The notes beneath the pieces were generated by a model. It made no database searches. It saw only the letters and a list, made by a program, of their open reading frames with translations, and was not told the DNA's origin. A program made the translations under genes and the position numbers. DNA of 64,000 bases from Roseiarcus sp963806935 (lineage in GTDB: Bacteria; Pseudomonadota; Alphaproteobacteria; Rhizobiales; Beijerinckiaceae), in contig CAWEAT010000004.1 in assembly GCA_963806935.1 (NCBI GenBank), positions 1 to 64,000 of the forward strand, written 5' to 3'. Positions 48,726 to 58,438 of the stretch are shown piece by piece; position 1 is the first letter of the stretch, and every line of letters begins with the position of its first letter.

Positions 48726-49543
48726 TGGCCGAGCATCCCGACTGGCTCATTGTGAGACGCGGCGATGCTCCGCTGGTGGTCAGCATTCCCCATGCCGGCG
48801 TTGAACTCGCCCAATTCCAACCGGCATTCGTCGATCCTTGGCTCGCGCGGAAGGACGCCGACTGGCATCTCGACGAACTTTACGACTTTGTCGATCCGCT
48901 CGACGCGACGGTTCTGAGCACGAAGCTTTCGCGTTCAATCATCGACGTCAATCGCGATCCGAGCGGAGCTTCGCTTTATCCAGGTCAGGCGACGACCGAG
49001 CTGTGTCCGACGACGACGTTCGACGGCGAGCCGCTCTATCGGGCGGGGCAAGCACCGGACGAATCGTCGATTGCCGAAAGGCGACGGTTCTTCTTCGATC
49101 CATATCACAGTGCGCTCGGCCGCGAGATCGCGCGCCTGCGCGAGAGGTTCAAGCGCGTCGCGCTATTCGACGCACACTCCATTCGTTCGCGTATCCCGCG
49201 TCTCTTCGACGGCGAATTGCCCGTGTTCAATCTCGGGACCAATTCAGGGGCGAGCTGTAATCCGGCAATCCGCACGGCGGTCGGAAAAGTCCTGGCGGCG
49301 TCCGAAGAAAGCGTGGTCCTCGACGGACGGTTCAAGGGCGGCTGGATCACGCGCGCCTACGGGAGGCCGGATCAGGGCGTCGAGGCCTTGCAACTCGAGC
49401 TCGCCTGCCGGGCCTATATGCAGGAGCCCGGGCGCCCGGCGCTCGATAACTGGCCGGCGTCGATCGACGTAGCCCGCGCTGGGTCAACGCGCGCGACGCT
49501 CAAGCGCGTTTTGGAGACGATCCTCGCGGCAGTTGGCGGCTGA
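48722..49543 (+). CDS. hutG: N-formylglutamate amidohydrolase
   Basis: Final enzyme of the HutF/HutG branch, splitting N-formyl-L-glutamate into glutamate and formate. 273 residues. Visible features: VVSIPHAGVELAQF, DADWHLDELYDFVDPLDATV, LSRSIIDVNRDPSGASLYPG, VALFDAHSIRSRIPRLFDGE and FNLGTNSGASCN, and GGWITRAYGRPDQGVEALQL. Overlaps the hutH stop by four bases. With hutF nearby the complete five-step route to glutamate is encoded in this window. Confidence 0.93.
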   Translation: MMAEHPDWLIVRRGDAPLVVSIPHAGVELAQFQPAFVDPWLARKDADWHLDELYDFVDPLDATVLSTKLSRSIIDVNRDPSGASLYPGQATTELCPTTTFDGEPLYRAGQAPDESSIAERRRFFFDPYHSALGREIARLRERFKRVALFDAHSIRSRIPRLFDGELPVFNLGTNSGASCNPAIRTAVGKVLAASEESVVLDGRFKGGWITRAYGRPDQGVEALQLELACRAYMQEPGRPALDNWPASIDVARAGSTRATLKRVLETILAAVGG

Positions 49544-49679
49544 TGGAAATAAGGCATTGTCATTCCCGGCGGGAGCGGAGGGAGCGGTCGGGAATCGAAC
49601 GCATCCCCGCAAGCGGCCGCGACTGAGGATCCCGGTTAGACCCGAGGTGCGAGAGTGACAATTTCGAAAGGCGAGTCCC

Positions 49680-51361
49680 ATGAGCGTGCCTGCCCGACTG
49701 GACAATATGCGCGTCATTCGCAGCCCCCGCGGGTCCGAGCTAAGCGCTAAGAGCTGGCTCACCGAAGCGCCACTGCGGATGTTGATGAACAACCTCGATC
49801 CCGACGTCGCCGAGCGGCCGGGCGAGCTCGTCGTCTATGGCGGAATTGGGCGGGCGGCGCGCGACTGGCCGGCGTTCGACGGCATCGTCGCGACGTTGCG
49901 CCGGCTCGAGGGCGACGAGACCATGCTCGTCCAATCCGGCAAGCCGGTCGGCGTGTTCCGCACTCATGTCGACGCACCGCGGGTGTTGATCGCCAACTCC
50001 AATTTGGTCCCGCACTGGGCGACCTGGGACTGCTTCAATGAGCTCGATCGCAAGGGCCTGATGATGTACGGCCAGATGACTGCAGGCTCGTGGATCTATA
50101 TCGGCTCGCAGGGCATCGTGCAGGGCACTTACGAGACCTTCGCCGAGATGGGGCGAAGGCACTACGGCGGCGATCTTAAAGGAAAATGGATTCTAACCGC
50201 CGGCCTCGGCGGCATGGGCGGTGCGCAGCCGCTAGCCGCATCGATGGCCGGCGCTTCTCTACTCGCCGTCGAGTGCCGCCCATCCAGCATCGAGTTTCGC
50301 CTGCGCACGGGCTACGTCGACGTACAGGCTAAGGACCTCGACGAGGCGCTCGCAATCATTGAAAGAGCCACCAAGGAGAAGAAAGCCGTCTCCGTCGCGC
50401 TCCTCGGCAATGCGGACGAAGTGATGCCTGTGCTCGTGCGCCGCGGCGTTAAGCCGGACATCGTCACCGACCAGACTTCCGCCCATGATCCCGTCAATGG
50501 CTATCTGCCGAGGGGGTGGACACTCGCCCAATGGGAGGAGCGGCGCGCGAGCGATCCCAAGGGCGTGGAGCGCGCCGCGAAGGCGTCGATGGCCGAGCAT
50601 GTGCGGGCGATGCTCGCCTACGCTCACGCCGGGGTTCCGACTGTCGACTACGGCAACAACATCCGCCAGATGGCGCTCGACGAGGGCGTCAAGGACGCGT
50701 TCGATTTCCCGGGCTTCGTTCCGGCCTATATCCGGCCAATGTTCTGCCGCGGAGTCGGGCCGTTCCGCTGGGCGGCCTTGTCGGGCAATCCGGAGGACAT
50801 TTACAGGACCGACGCCAAGGTGAAGGAGCTGATGCCCGGACGACGCCGCATCTGCACAACTGGCTCGACATGGCGCGGGCGCGGATCAAGTTCCAGGGCC
50901 TGCCGGCCCGCATCTGCTGGGTCGGCCTCGGCGACCGGCACCGGCTCGGCCTCGCGTTCAACGCCATGGTTGCCTCGGGCGAGCTAACGGCCCCGATCGT
51001 TATTGGCCGCGACCATCTCAATTCCGGCTCCGTTGCGTCACCCAACCGCGAAACCGAAGCGATGCTGGACGGCTCGGACGCCATCTCCGACTGGCCCCTC
51101 CTCAACGCGCTCTTGAATTGCGCCTCGGGCGCGACCTGGGTTTCGATCCATCACGGCGGCGGCGTTGGCATGGGCTTCTCCCAGCACGCCGGGATGGTCG
51201 TCGTCTGCGATGGCACGCCGGAAGCGGCGCGGCGGATCGAGCGGGTCTTATGGAACGATCCGGCGACTGGCGTCATGCGCCACGCCGACGCAGGCTATGC
51301 TGCGGCGGTCGAATGCGCACGCGAGAAGGGCCTGGACCTTCCGAGCCTGCAGTACGAGTGA
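49680..51361 (+). pseudogene. hutU: HutU, urocanate hydratase, frameshifted near the C-terminal third
   Basis: Second enzyme of histidine degradation; adds water to urocanate using NAD+ as an electrophile. The NAD domain reads LTAGLGGMGGAQPLAASMAG; other hallmarks are MYGQMTAGSWIYIGSQGIVQ, TDQTSAHDPVNGYLP, GNNIRQMALDEG and FPGFVPAYIRPMFCRG. Near 50838-50848 two extra bases break the frame after KVKELMP; the following frame reads NWLDMARARIKFQGLPARI-type sequence, then VIGRDHLNSGSVASPNRE and IHHGGGVGMGFSQHAG. Corrected length about 560 residues, normal. It follows hutG after 136 bases. Confidence 0.9.
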
Positions 51362-51368
51362 GAAGATG

Positions 51369-52655
51369 TCACCCTCTTAGCGCCTGGTCGAGATCTGCGA
51401 TGAGATCATCCGGGTTTTCGATGCCGACGGAGATGCGGATCAAAGCCGGCGTGATGCCCAGGCGCAGCCGCTCCTCCTGCGGAATGTCGGAATGGGTCAT
51501 AGCGGCGGGATGCGAGGCCAGCGTCTCGGTTCCGCCGAGGCTGACAGCAAGCTTGATCACTTCGAGCTTATCCAAAACGGCGAAGGCTTCGGCCTCGCCG
51601 CCTTTGACCTCGAAACTGAACGTCGAGCCCGGACCTTTGCACTGGCGCTCGAATATCGGCCGGTCCGGATGGTCCTCGGGCAGAAAGCCAAGATACCAGA
51701 CCGAAGCGACCCTCGCATGGCCGCGCAGAAACTCCGCCACCTTGTGCGCGCCCTCGGCGGCGGCGGTCATTCTGAGCTTGAGCGTTTCGAGCGACCGCAT
51801 CAACATCCAGCCGGTGTTGGGATCGCACATCGTGCCAAGGATGGTGCGCATGCCGCGGATCGGCTCAAGCGAATGGGCGGCTCCCGAGCAGCCGCCCGCA
51901 ATCAGGTCGGAATGACCGCCAACGTATTTGGTCAGCGAGGTGATGACCAGATCGGCGCCGTGCGCGAGCGGCGTCTGGTACAAGGGGCCGAGCATCGTAT
52001 TGTCGACGATGACGGTCGGGCGCTTTCCATCCTTGCCCCTGAGGCCGTCGGCGATTTCCCTCGCGCGGCCGATGTCGACGAGGCCGTTGGTCGGGTTGGC
52101 CGGCGTTTCGAGATAAAGCGCGGCGACCGGGCCGATGGCCCGCGCCCGGTTCACTGCTTCCTCCATCGCCTCCGTCCCGCTTTCTGCCGGAAACTCGATC
52201 GAGGTCACTCCGAATTGCGGCAGGATCCTCTTCAACAGAAAATCCGTGCCGCCATAGACGGGTCCCGAATGAACGATCACCGAGCCCGGCCGCACATAAG
52301 CCCAAAGCGTTGTTGAAATGGCCGCCATGCCCGAGGCGAACGTCAGGTTGGCCTCGGCCTCGTCCCAGATCGCCAACCGATCCTCGAGCACCTCGAGATC
52401 AGGGTTGTTGATCCGGCTGTAGATAAGACCCGGCTCCTCGTTCGGCCGCTTCTGGCGCAAGCCATAGGCCAGCTCGAAGAACGCCTTACCGTCCTCTGCG
52501 GTACGGAAAACGAAGGTCGATGTATGAAAAACGGGCGGCTTCAGCGACCGCTCGGAGAGAAACGGATCGTAGCCATAGCCCATCATCAGGGTTTCCGGCG
52601 TGAGCGGTCGATTGCCGAGAAACCTCTTACGCCATCGTTGATCGGCCATGAGCAT
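51369..52655 (-). CDS. Cystathionine gamma-synthase family PLP enzyme
   Basis: PLP-dependent enzyme of the Cys/Met metabolism family, 428 residues, longer than classic MetB (about 385). The Schiff-base Lys is in VITSLTKYVGGHSDLIAGG; others are GLIYSRINNPDLEVLEDRLA, HSGPVYGGTDFL, YLETPANPTNGLVD and AVSLGGTETLASHPAAMTHS. It resembles the long subgroup often labelled cystathionine gamma-synthase family or methionine gamma-lyase; the sequence alone does not settle between these. It converges tightly with hutU (7 bases). Confidence 0.85.
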   Translation of the reverse strand: MLMADQRWRKRFLGNRPLTPETLMMGYGYDPFLSERSLKPPVFHTSTFVFRTAEDGKAFFELAYGLRQKRPNEEPGLIYSRINNPDLEVLEDRLAIWDEAEANLTFASGMAAISTTLWAYVRPGSVIVHSGPVYGGTDFLLKRILPQFGVTSIEFPAESGTEAMEEAVNRARAIGPVAALYLETPANPTNGLVDIGRAREIADGLRGKDGKRPTVIVDNTMLGPLYQTPLAHGADLVITSLTKYVGGHSDLIAGGCSGAAHSLEPIRGMRTILGTMCDPNTGWMLMRSLETLKLRMTAAAEGAHKVAEFLRGHARVASVWYLGFLPEDHPDRPIFERQCKGPGSTFSFEVKGGEAEAFAVLDKLEVIKLAVSLGGTETLASHPAAMTHSDIPQEERLRLGITPALIRISVGIENPDDLIADLDQALRG

Positions 52656-52721
52656 CGCCTTTCGCGTCGCCGCCTGGACAGGCCGGTGTTTTAACGCGTT
52701 CGCGCGCCGCCGTCCGCACTC

Positions 52722-53859
52722 TCAGCGCCGCGCGCGCGTCCGATCGGTCCATAGGGGTCGACTGGCGGAATGGGGCGCATATCTGAAGACCGTCCCCAAC
52801 CTCAATCGTCGCCAACGCCCAAGCAGCGACAGCACGGTCACTTCCTCGGTCCTGAGACCCGGTGAATTTGACGGGTCGCTCACCCTCATGGCGTCTACGG
52901 CGAACCCGCCGCCCAGGTAGGCGCTGGTGACAGCGGGATGGATATAGGACTTGCGACAAACGGCCGTGGTGTTTCCCAAAGCCGCAGCGACCTGTTTGAT
53001 CGCGGCGTTTATCATGCGCTTCGCCTTTGTCTCGCTCTCGAACTGACCTGAGGCGCTCAGAAAGCGAACCATCAACACGGTCCCGGCCCAGGTGCGGAAG
53101 TCCTTGGCCGTGATGTCGCGGCCGGTGATCTCTCTGAGATAGGCGTTCACGTCACCGGAGGAAACGGCGCGTAACTCCTTATCGTCGTCGAAATATTGCA
53201 AGAGGTCCTGTCCCGGGAGCTCCTGGCAAGCCCGAATGATCCTCGCTACACGCCGGTCACGCATCGCAAGCGACCATTGCTTGCCGCTCTTGCCGGTGAA
53301 CCGGAAGCGCACCTCGGACCCCTCGACCGCGACATGCTTGCATCTTGAGAGTGGTGAGTCCATAGCTCTCATTGGCTTTCGCATATTCGTGGTTGCCTAC
53401 ACGGATCAGCGTGGTCTCAAGCAGATGCACCACGGTCGCGAGAACCTTCTCGCGCGACAGCCCGCGGAGGCTGATGTGTTCGGCGACTTTCGCCCGAATA
53501 GTCGGCAACGCCTCGGCGAATTCGAACATATGCTCGTATTTCGACTGCTCTCGCGCGTCGCGATAGTCAGCGTGGTAGCGATATTGCTTGCGGCCTTTGG
53601 CGTCGCGGCCGGTAGCCTGAATGTGTCCGTCCGAAGAGGGGCAGATCCGAACGTCGGTCCATGCCGGAGGAATCACGAGCGAACGTATGCGCGTGAGAAT
53701 GCGCGAGTCCGCAACCCGCCTGCCCTTTGGATCGAAATAGACAAAACCTTTGCCCGCTCGCCGGCGGCGGATGGCGGGCGCGTCGTCGCACACGTAGCGC
53801 AGGCTCGAAGGCGCCGGCAGGGCGACATCCACGGAAATCCGAACCTCGGAGTCGAACAT
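52722..53859 (-). pseudogene. DNA topoisomerase IB (poxvirus type), one frameshift
   Basis: Bacterial type IB topoisomerase that relaxes supercoils through a 3'-phosphotyrosyl intermediate. N-terminal domain: LRYVCDDAPAIRRRRAGKGF, SLVIPPAWTDVRICPSSDGH, GRDAKGRKQYRYHADYRDAR. Near 53338-53346 the frame changes after ESYGLTTLK and resumes HVAVEGSEVRFRFTGKSGKQW, RAVSSGDVNAYLREITGRDI, AKDFRTWAGTVL and the catalytic Tyr in CRKSYIHPAV. The region past the Tyr is longer and more basic than usual. The start is uncertain; ATG 53859 is chosen because upstream residues look unstructured. Confidence 0.85.
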
Positions 53860-54122
53860 TGGCGGACCTGACTTTTCAACGGAACGCCTGCCGCCCCCTG
53901 TCTGTTCCCGATCCTTGTCTGAGGAACGGTGGGATGATTCGTCGTGATTGGGCACAAGAGCCGATTGACTGCCGCAGAATTCGTTCATCGCGGGCGCTGT
54001 CAACGCGTGGCCATGCCTGCTCGAGATCCGAAAGCGGAACCGGATTGACTGCAATCGTCAAGCCCACCGGGACTGTGGCCCGGAAACGAGGCGCGGGACG
54101 GCGCCGTTAAGGTACCCTCGAC

Positions 54123-54905
54123 TCAGAACGCATTTCGGTCGTGGTAGGTCTGCAGGAACTGGCGCACGCGCGGCTCCGGGCTTTCGTGGAACACATGGCG
54201 AGGCGGCCCCTGGTCGATGATGCGGCCCTCGTCGATGAAGGCGATGCGGTTGGCGACGTGGGCCGCGAAGCCCATCTCATGAGTGACGATCAGCATCGTC
54301 ATGCCCTCGGCCGCAAGGCTCTTCATCACTTCCAGCACTTCGCCAACCAGCTCGGGATCAAGCGCTGAGGTCGGCTCGTCGAACAGCATGAGCCTGGGCT
54401 GCATCGCCAGCGCCCGTGCGATGGCTACGCGCTGCTGCTGGCCGCCCGAGAGACGCGAAGGGTAAGCATCGGCCTTGGCGGCGAGGCCGACGCGGGTCAG
54501 CATCGCGGTGGCCCGCTCGGCCGCCTGGCGCGCGCTCAAGCCCCGCACCCGCCGGAGCGGCTCGGCAACGTTGCGAAGCGCTGTCATGTGCGGCCATAGA
54601 TTGAAGTGCTGGAACACCATGCCGATCTCGCGCCGCATCTCGCGCAAGTTTCGGGCGCTCATCGGTCGGCGCGTTCCTTCACCGGCATCCTCGTAACCAA
54701 TCAGCCGACCGTCGATACGCACCTCGCCGGAATCGTAAGGCTCGAGGAAGTTCACGCATCTAAGAAGCGTGCTCTTGCCCGATCCGCTGGGCCCGATCAG
54801 GCAGACGACCTCCGAGCGCTCAACTGCAAGATCGACGCCGCGCAACACCCGATGCGCGCCGAAGCTCTTGCTGACCCCGGCAAGCTCGATCATCGGCGCG
54901 TTCAC
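54123..54905 (-). CDS. Polar amino-acid ABC transporter, ATP-binding protein
   Basis: 260-residue ATPase of the PAAT/HisP class. Walker A GPSGSGKSTLLRCVNFLE, Q-loop GMVFQHFNLWPHMTALRNV, signature LSGGQQQRVAIARALAMQ, Walker B LMLFDEPTSALDPE and switch His in IVTHEMGFAAHVANR. It overlaps the end of the first permease gene by four bases. Encoded with two permeases and a solute-binding protein; proximity to the hut genes makes histidine or a related amino acid a plausible, unproven substrate. Confidence 0.94.
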   Translation of the reverse strand: MNAPMIELAGVSKSFGAHRVLRGVDLAVERSEVVCLIGPSGSGKSTLLRCVNFLEPYDSGEVRIDGRLIGYEDAGEGTRRPMSARNLREMRREIGMVFQHFNLWPHMTALRNVAEPLRRVRGLSARQAAERATAMLTRVGLAAKADAYPSRLSGGQQQRVAIARALAMQPRLMLFDEPTSALDPELVGEVLEVMKSLAAEGMTMLIVTHEMGFAAHVANRIAFIDEGRIIDQGPPRHVFHESPEPRVRQFLQTYHDRNAF

Positions 54906-55573
54906 GAGGCCGTCTCCTCATGCGCAAGGAACACAGTTACGCGCGCCTCGAGCCGGGCGCCCAGGCGCGACACCGTTTCCACCAAGAGCCAGTAGAAGAC
55001 CGCCATGGCGAAGATGGCGTCGAATGCGGTGAACGTCTCCGCCGCCATTGTCTGCACCTGATACATGAGCTCGGGAACGGTGATGATCGACAGCACCACC
55101 GTCTCCTTCGACAGCACGATCAGCATGTTGACGATCGACGGAACGGCAGCGATCAGCGCTCCGGGCAGCGTCACCCGCACCAGCGTGTCGAATGGCGGCA
55201 TGCCGACGCTTGCCGCCGCTTCGATCTGGCCGGCCGGCACGGAGGCAAAACCGGCGCGAAAGATCTCGGCGAAATAGGCCGACGAGTAGAGGCCGAGACC
55301 CACGACGCCGGCGGCCGTGGCGCTCAATCTTAAGCCGATCGACGGCCCTCCGGCGTAGAGTAGGAAGAGTTGCATCAGGAAGGGGGTGCCTCGGAAGATC
55401 TCAACGAACGCCCTCAGCGCCCAGGCGAGCGGCGGAATTCGCATCCGGTTCATGAGCGTGATCGCGAACCCGAGCAGTAGGCCGAGCGCGCCGCCCAAGC
55501 CCCAGCAGAAGATCGTGACGCCAAAGCCGCTGATAAGCGAGGGCGCATATTTCCACAGCAGATCCGGGCTCAT
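54902..55573 (-). CDS. Polar amino-acid ABC transporter, permease
   Basis: Inner-membrane permease of 223 residues in the HisM/HisQ class. About five helices are visible, beginning LISGFGVTIFCWGLGGALGL and AWALRAFVEIFRGTPFLMQL-FLLY. The EAA loop that contacts the ATPase reads EAAASVGMPPFDTLVRVTLP. Start ATG 55573 overlaps the stop of the second permease gene. Works as a heterodimer with that permease. Confidence 0.92.
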   Translation of the reverse strand: MSPDLLWKYAPSLISGFGVTIFCWGLGGALGLLLGFAITLMNRMRIPPLAWALRAFVEIFRGTPFLMQLFLLYAGGPSIGLRLSATAAGVVGLGLYSSAYFAEIFRAGFASVPAGQIEAAASVGMPPFDTLVRVTLPGALIAAVPSIVNMLIVLSKETVVLSIITVPELMYQVQTMAAETFTAFDAIFAMAVFYWLLVETVSRLGARLEARVTVFLAHEETAS

Positions 55574-56226
55574 CGCCCGCTTCCCGCCGCAAGGCGCCGC
55601 TCGGTCAGGCTGCCCAGCGCCGCGAGGCACAGGTTGATCGCGAGGTAGAACAGCCCTCCCCCAACATAGGCTTCGAACGGCCGATAGGTCTGCGAGGCGA
55701 TGTTCATACTGACGCGGGTCAATTCGGCGATGCCGACCACCGAGACCAGCGACGAGGCCTTGAGCAAGAGGATGAACTCATTGATGAGCGGCGGGACCGA
55801 GATCCTGAGCGCCTGCGGCATGAGAATGCGCCGCCAGATGTCGAGCCCTGCGAATCCGAGCGCGGTCGCCGCCTCGCCCTGGCCGCGCGGAACGGCGTTG
55901 AGCGCGCCACGCAGGATTTCCGCCTGGAAGGCGGCCGAAGACAGCGCAAGCCCGCCGACCGCGGCGACGATAGCCGGCACATCAACCCCGTATTTGGCGA
56001 GAAAGTAATAGATGAACAGGAGTTGCACGAGCAGCGGAACGCCGCGAAAGACGCTGACATAAACTGCGCCAAGGCGCTTAAGCCAAGCTTGGCGCGAGAC
56101 GCGGGCCGCGCACACGGCGGCGCCAATCAGGAAACCGAAGACGATGCCGGCGAGCGAAACGATTACCGTCGTCGCCGCCGCATGGGTGAGATAGCCGAAC
56201 GAGTGGAGGACGACCTCAGGCTTCAT
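55570..56226 (-). CDS. Polar amino-acid ABC transporter, permease
   Basis: Second permease, 218 residues, paralogous to the preceding one. YLTHAAATTVIVSLAGIVFG opens the first helix; RGVPLLVQLLFIYYFLAKYG and the EAA loop GEAATALGFAGLDIWRRILM are typical. ATG 56226 is the start; a longer frame to 56355 lacks a ribosome binding site and is low in pattern. First of the two permease genes, downstream of the solute-binding protein. Confidence 0.92.
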   Translation of the reverse strand: MKPEVVLHSFGYLTHAAATTVIVSLAGIVFGFLIGAAVCAARVSRQAWLKRLGAVYVSVFRGVPLLVQLLFIYYFLAKYGVDVPAIVAAVGGLALSSAAFQAEILRGALNAVPRGQGEAATALGFAGLDIWRRILMPQALRISVPPLINEFILLLKASSLVSVVGIAELTRVSMNIASQTYRPFEAYVGGGLFYLAINLCLAALGSLTERRLAAGSGR

Positions 56227-56300
56227 CGCGCCGCTCTGTAGGCCGGGTCGTCGCCCCGGCTCTACAGGGCAGCGACCCCGCCCTAAACGATCATCGGCGG

Positions 56301-57157
56301 TCAGATCGACGGCTCGGGAACGGTCTTCGGCAGGTCCATCGTCTGGCCGAACCATGTCTTCTGGATCTTCGCCATCGTCCCGTCGGCTTCGACTTTGACG
56401 ATTGCCGCATTGATCGCGTCCATCAGCGCCTTGTCGTCAAGACGGGCGACCCAGGAGAAATAGGTAGGCTGGCCGAACGGCGGCGTCACCACAGCAAATG
56501 TATCGGGGCGCTGCTGCGCGACATAGGCGAGGTTGGGAAGGGAATTGACCGAGGCGTCAATGCGCCCAGCGGCCAAATCGGCGTAGGACTGGTTGTTGTC
56601 GACGTATTCCTTGACTTCGACCGGCTTCGGCAGTTTTGCTGAGAAGGCCTTGAGCTGTTCGACCTGCGAAGTGCCCTTTTGGCCGCCGACCGTCTTGCCG
56701 GCGATATCCTCGGGCTTCATGATGCTTGTATCGTTGGCGCGCTTCATCAGCGCCGCGGTCGCGTCGGCGATCGGCACGGAGAAGGCGTACCGCTTCATGC
56801 GCTCCTTGGTGATCGTGACCGGCGCGATCACAAGATCGAACTTCTTCGCCTCGAGCCCGGGCAATACGCTGGTCCACGGTAGGTCGAGATAGGAGACCTT
56901 GACCCCCATCTCTTTGCCGACGGCGTCGATGAGATCGCGGTCGAGGCCCTTGTAGGTTCCATTGTCGGAGATATCGAACGGCGGGAACTGCATTTCGGTC
57001 GCGGTCGTGAGCTCGCCGCGCTTCTTGATCTCGGCCAGCGTGTCATCGGCGAATGCTGCGCGCGTCAGAGCAGGAATGCGCCTGAGGCGGCAAATGCGGC
57101 CAGTCCGCGCTGAAGGGCGCCGCGCCGGGTCAAGGAGAGGTTTTCGAATTGCGTCAT
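56301..57157 (-). CDS. Amino-acid ABC transporter substrate-binding protein, frameshift in the signal peptide
   Basis: Periplasmic family-3 solute-binding protein. The mature part is clean: DDTLAEIKKRGELTTATEMQ, DISDNGTYKGLDRDLIDAVG, VIAPVTITKERMKRYAFSVP, and ending KIQKTWFGQTMDLPKT. The natural start is ATG 57157: MTQFENLSLTRRGALQRGLA is a Tat-like signal peptide and continues AFAASGAFLL, where the frame stops at a TGA near 57066-57072. Adding one base restores LTRAAFADDTLAE. The frame running in from upstream of that point has no valid N-terminus, so error or mutation is likely. It leads the ABC operon. Confidence 0.88.
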
Positions 57158-57391
57158 CGCGAGGCTCCGATTCCTGACGGTTCTGGTGGGCCGCCGGAGC
57201 GGTCAATTCCAGCTTCAGAGCCAATGTTGACGACACTCATTCGACTGTCAAATAGAGGCTGGCCGTCCCCGCTTTCAATCTCAAGGCGATCGCTCCGAAG
57301 AGGTACTTGCGCCGGGCGTGGGATTGTGTACTCTTTTTGTGCGCGGGCTTTAAGCATTGCGCCGCGCGATGGAGCAGACGGGGAGGCGCCC

Positions 57392-57547
57392 ATGCGATAT
57401 TTCCTTATTTCTCTTGCGCTACTTTTCGGCAGTCAGGCCCAGGCCCAGGCTGTCAACGGGCCCTCGCCGGAGTCTGACCTCGGGTTGGCGAGCTTGGCGA
57501 TGGTCGCGGCCGCCGCTTTTCTGGCGTACCGCCTCCGGCGCCGCTGA
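57392..57547 (+). CDS. Mini PEP-CTERM-like protein 1 (51 aa)
   Basis: First of three paralogous mini-proteins. MRYFLISLALLFGSQAQAQA is a signal peptide with likely cleavage after AQA. What follows is only NGPSPESDLGLASLAMVA, then AAAAFLAYRLRRR. This has the three parts of a PEP-CTERM-type sorting tail: a Pro-Glu motif, a single hydrophobic helix and a basic end. There is almost no mature protein between signal and tail. GGGGAGG at 57380-57386 is a strong ribosome binding site. The exosortase gene 0.9 kb downstream is the presumed processing enzyme. PEP-CTERM-like status is inferred from pattern. Confidence 0.65.
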   Translation: MRYFLISLALLFGSQAQAQAVNGPSPESDLGLASLAMVAAAAFLAYRLRRR

Positions 57548-57772
57548 CGAGCCCGGACAGCATTCGCCGACGCAGGTACGGCTGACGCGAGCGAGCGCGA
57601 TCGAAGCGGCTTGCTCGTGATGGGTGAACAGTTCCTGCGGCCTTCTCAAGCGCCCTCTGATGGCGCAGGACATTCGTGACTTGGGCCGACCTGGCCGTTT
57701 TTCCGCGTCAACTACAGTCGCTGATGGGGTTTGCGCCGGCGGCATCTTTATGCACACTCTGAACTCGCGGCA

Positions 57773-57816
57773 CTCGGCCCACAGCGCGACACGCCGCGGG
57801 ATTGAAACAAATGGGG
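57773..57816 (+). repeat. 44-base leader repeat, copy 1
   Basis: CTCGGCCC-x-CAGCGCGAC-x-CGCCGCGGGAT-x-GAAACAAA-x-GGGG, differing from 58201-58244 at only four positions. It directly precedes mini-protein 2, as the other copy precedes mini-protein 3. The conserved leader may carry regulatory signal or simply reflect recent duplication. Confidence 0.75.
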
Positions 57817-57978
57817 CGATTGCGACATCTGTTGACCTCGGTTGCCTCCTGTCTTTGCGTCAGCCAAGCTTTCGCGGCCACAGTCGGCGCCCCCTCCCCA
57901 GAGGTCGATATGGGGCTAGCGAGCATAGCTATGGTCGCCGGGGCGGCGTTTCTCGCGCATCGCCTCCGCCGCCGCTGA
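57811..57978 (+). CDS. Mini PEP-CTERM-like protein 2 (55 aa)
   Basis: Signal peptide with a hydrophobic core (LLTSVASCLCVSQAFA), then ATVGAPSPEVDMGLASIAMV and AGAAFLAHRLRRR. The last 27 residues are almost identical to those of mini-protein 3. Relative to that gene a few bases are missing around the start: ATG 57811 adds three residues (MGR) before a TTG that aligns with the other start codon, so TTG 57820 is an alternative. No mature domain is present beyond the tail. Confidence 0.6.
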   Translation: MGRLRHLLTSVASCLCVSQAFAATVGAPSPEVDMGLASIAMVAGAAFLAHRLRRR

Positions 57979-58200
57979 TCTGGCAAGGTAGGCTCCGTTC
58001 ACGGACGCCCGCTCACGCGCAAGCGGCGTGATTTGTGTTTGGCTCGCAGCGCAGTCCTTGGGACTCGGCTGCTTCGCGTCCGCGGGCGACGAATTCGCAA
58101 CTCGGACCGATCCGGCGCCGATGGTCGTCGCCAGCTAATTACCATCTCAACGACGGACCTTGATTCGGCCGCGCCTTTGTGTACATTGCGAAGTGCGGCT

Positions 58201-58244
58201 CTCGGCCCGCAGCGCGACGCGCCGCGGGATCGAAACAAACGGGG
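58201..58244 (+). repeat. 44-base leader repeat, copy 2
   Basis: Second copy of the leader at 57773-57816; here it ends in GGGGAG, the ribosome binding site of mini-protein 3, nine bases before ATG 58253. Confidence 0.75.
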
Positions 58245-58252
58245 AGATTTCC

Positions 58253-58411
58253 ATGCGATATCTGTTGACTTCAGTTGCGTTCTTCCTTTGCGTCAGCCAA
58301 GCTTATGCGGTTCCAATTCGTGGCCCCACCCCCGAGGCCGATCTGGGGCTGGCGAGCATAGCTATGGTCGCAGGGGCGGCGTTTCTGGCGCATCGCCTCC
58401 GCCGCCGCTGA
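58253..58411 (+). CDS. Mini PEP-CTERM-like protein 3 (52 aa)
   Basis: MRYLLTSVAFFLCVSQAYA is a signal peptide with cleavage expected after AYA. The remaining 33 residues are VPIRGPTPEADLGLAS then IAMVAGAAFLAHRLRRR. The MRY N-terminus matches mini-protein 1, and the tail matches mini-protein 2. It has a good ribosome binding site in GGGGAG. The gene ends 27 bases before the exosortase start, so the two are probably one transcript. Confidence 0.65.
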   Translation: MRYLLTSVAFFLCVSQAYAVPIRGPTPEADLGLASIAMVAGAAFLAHRLRRR

Positions 58412-58438
58412 TCAACCTCGGAAGGCCCGCTTGAACTA

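Noticed and set aside
57392..58411. Mini-proteins as holins or simple small membrane peptides
   Set aside because: Each has a signal peptide plus a separate C-terminal helix with a Pro-Glu motif and RLRRR end, and an exosortase follows; the sorting-tail reading explains more of the pattern.
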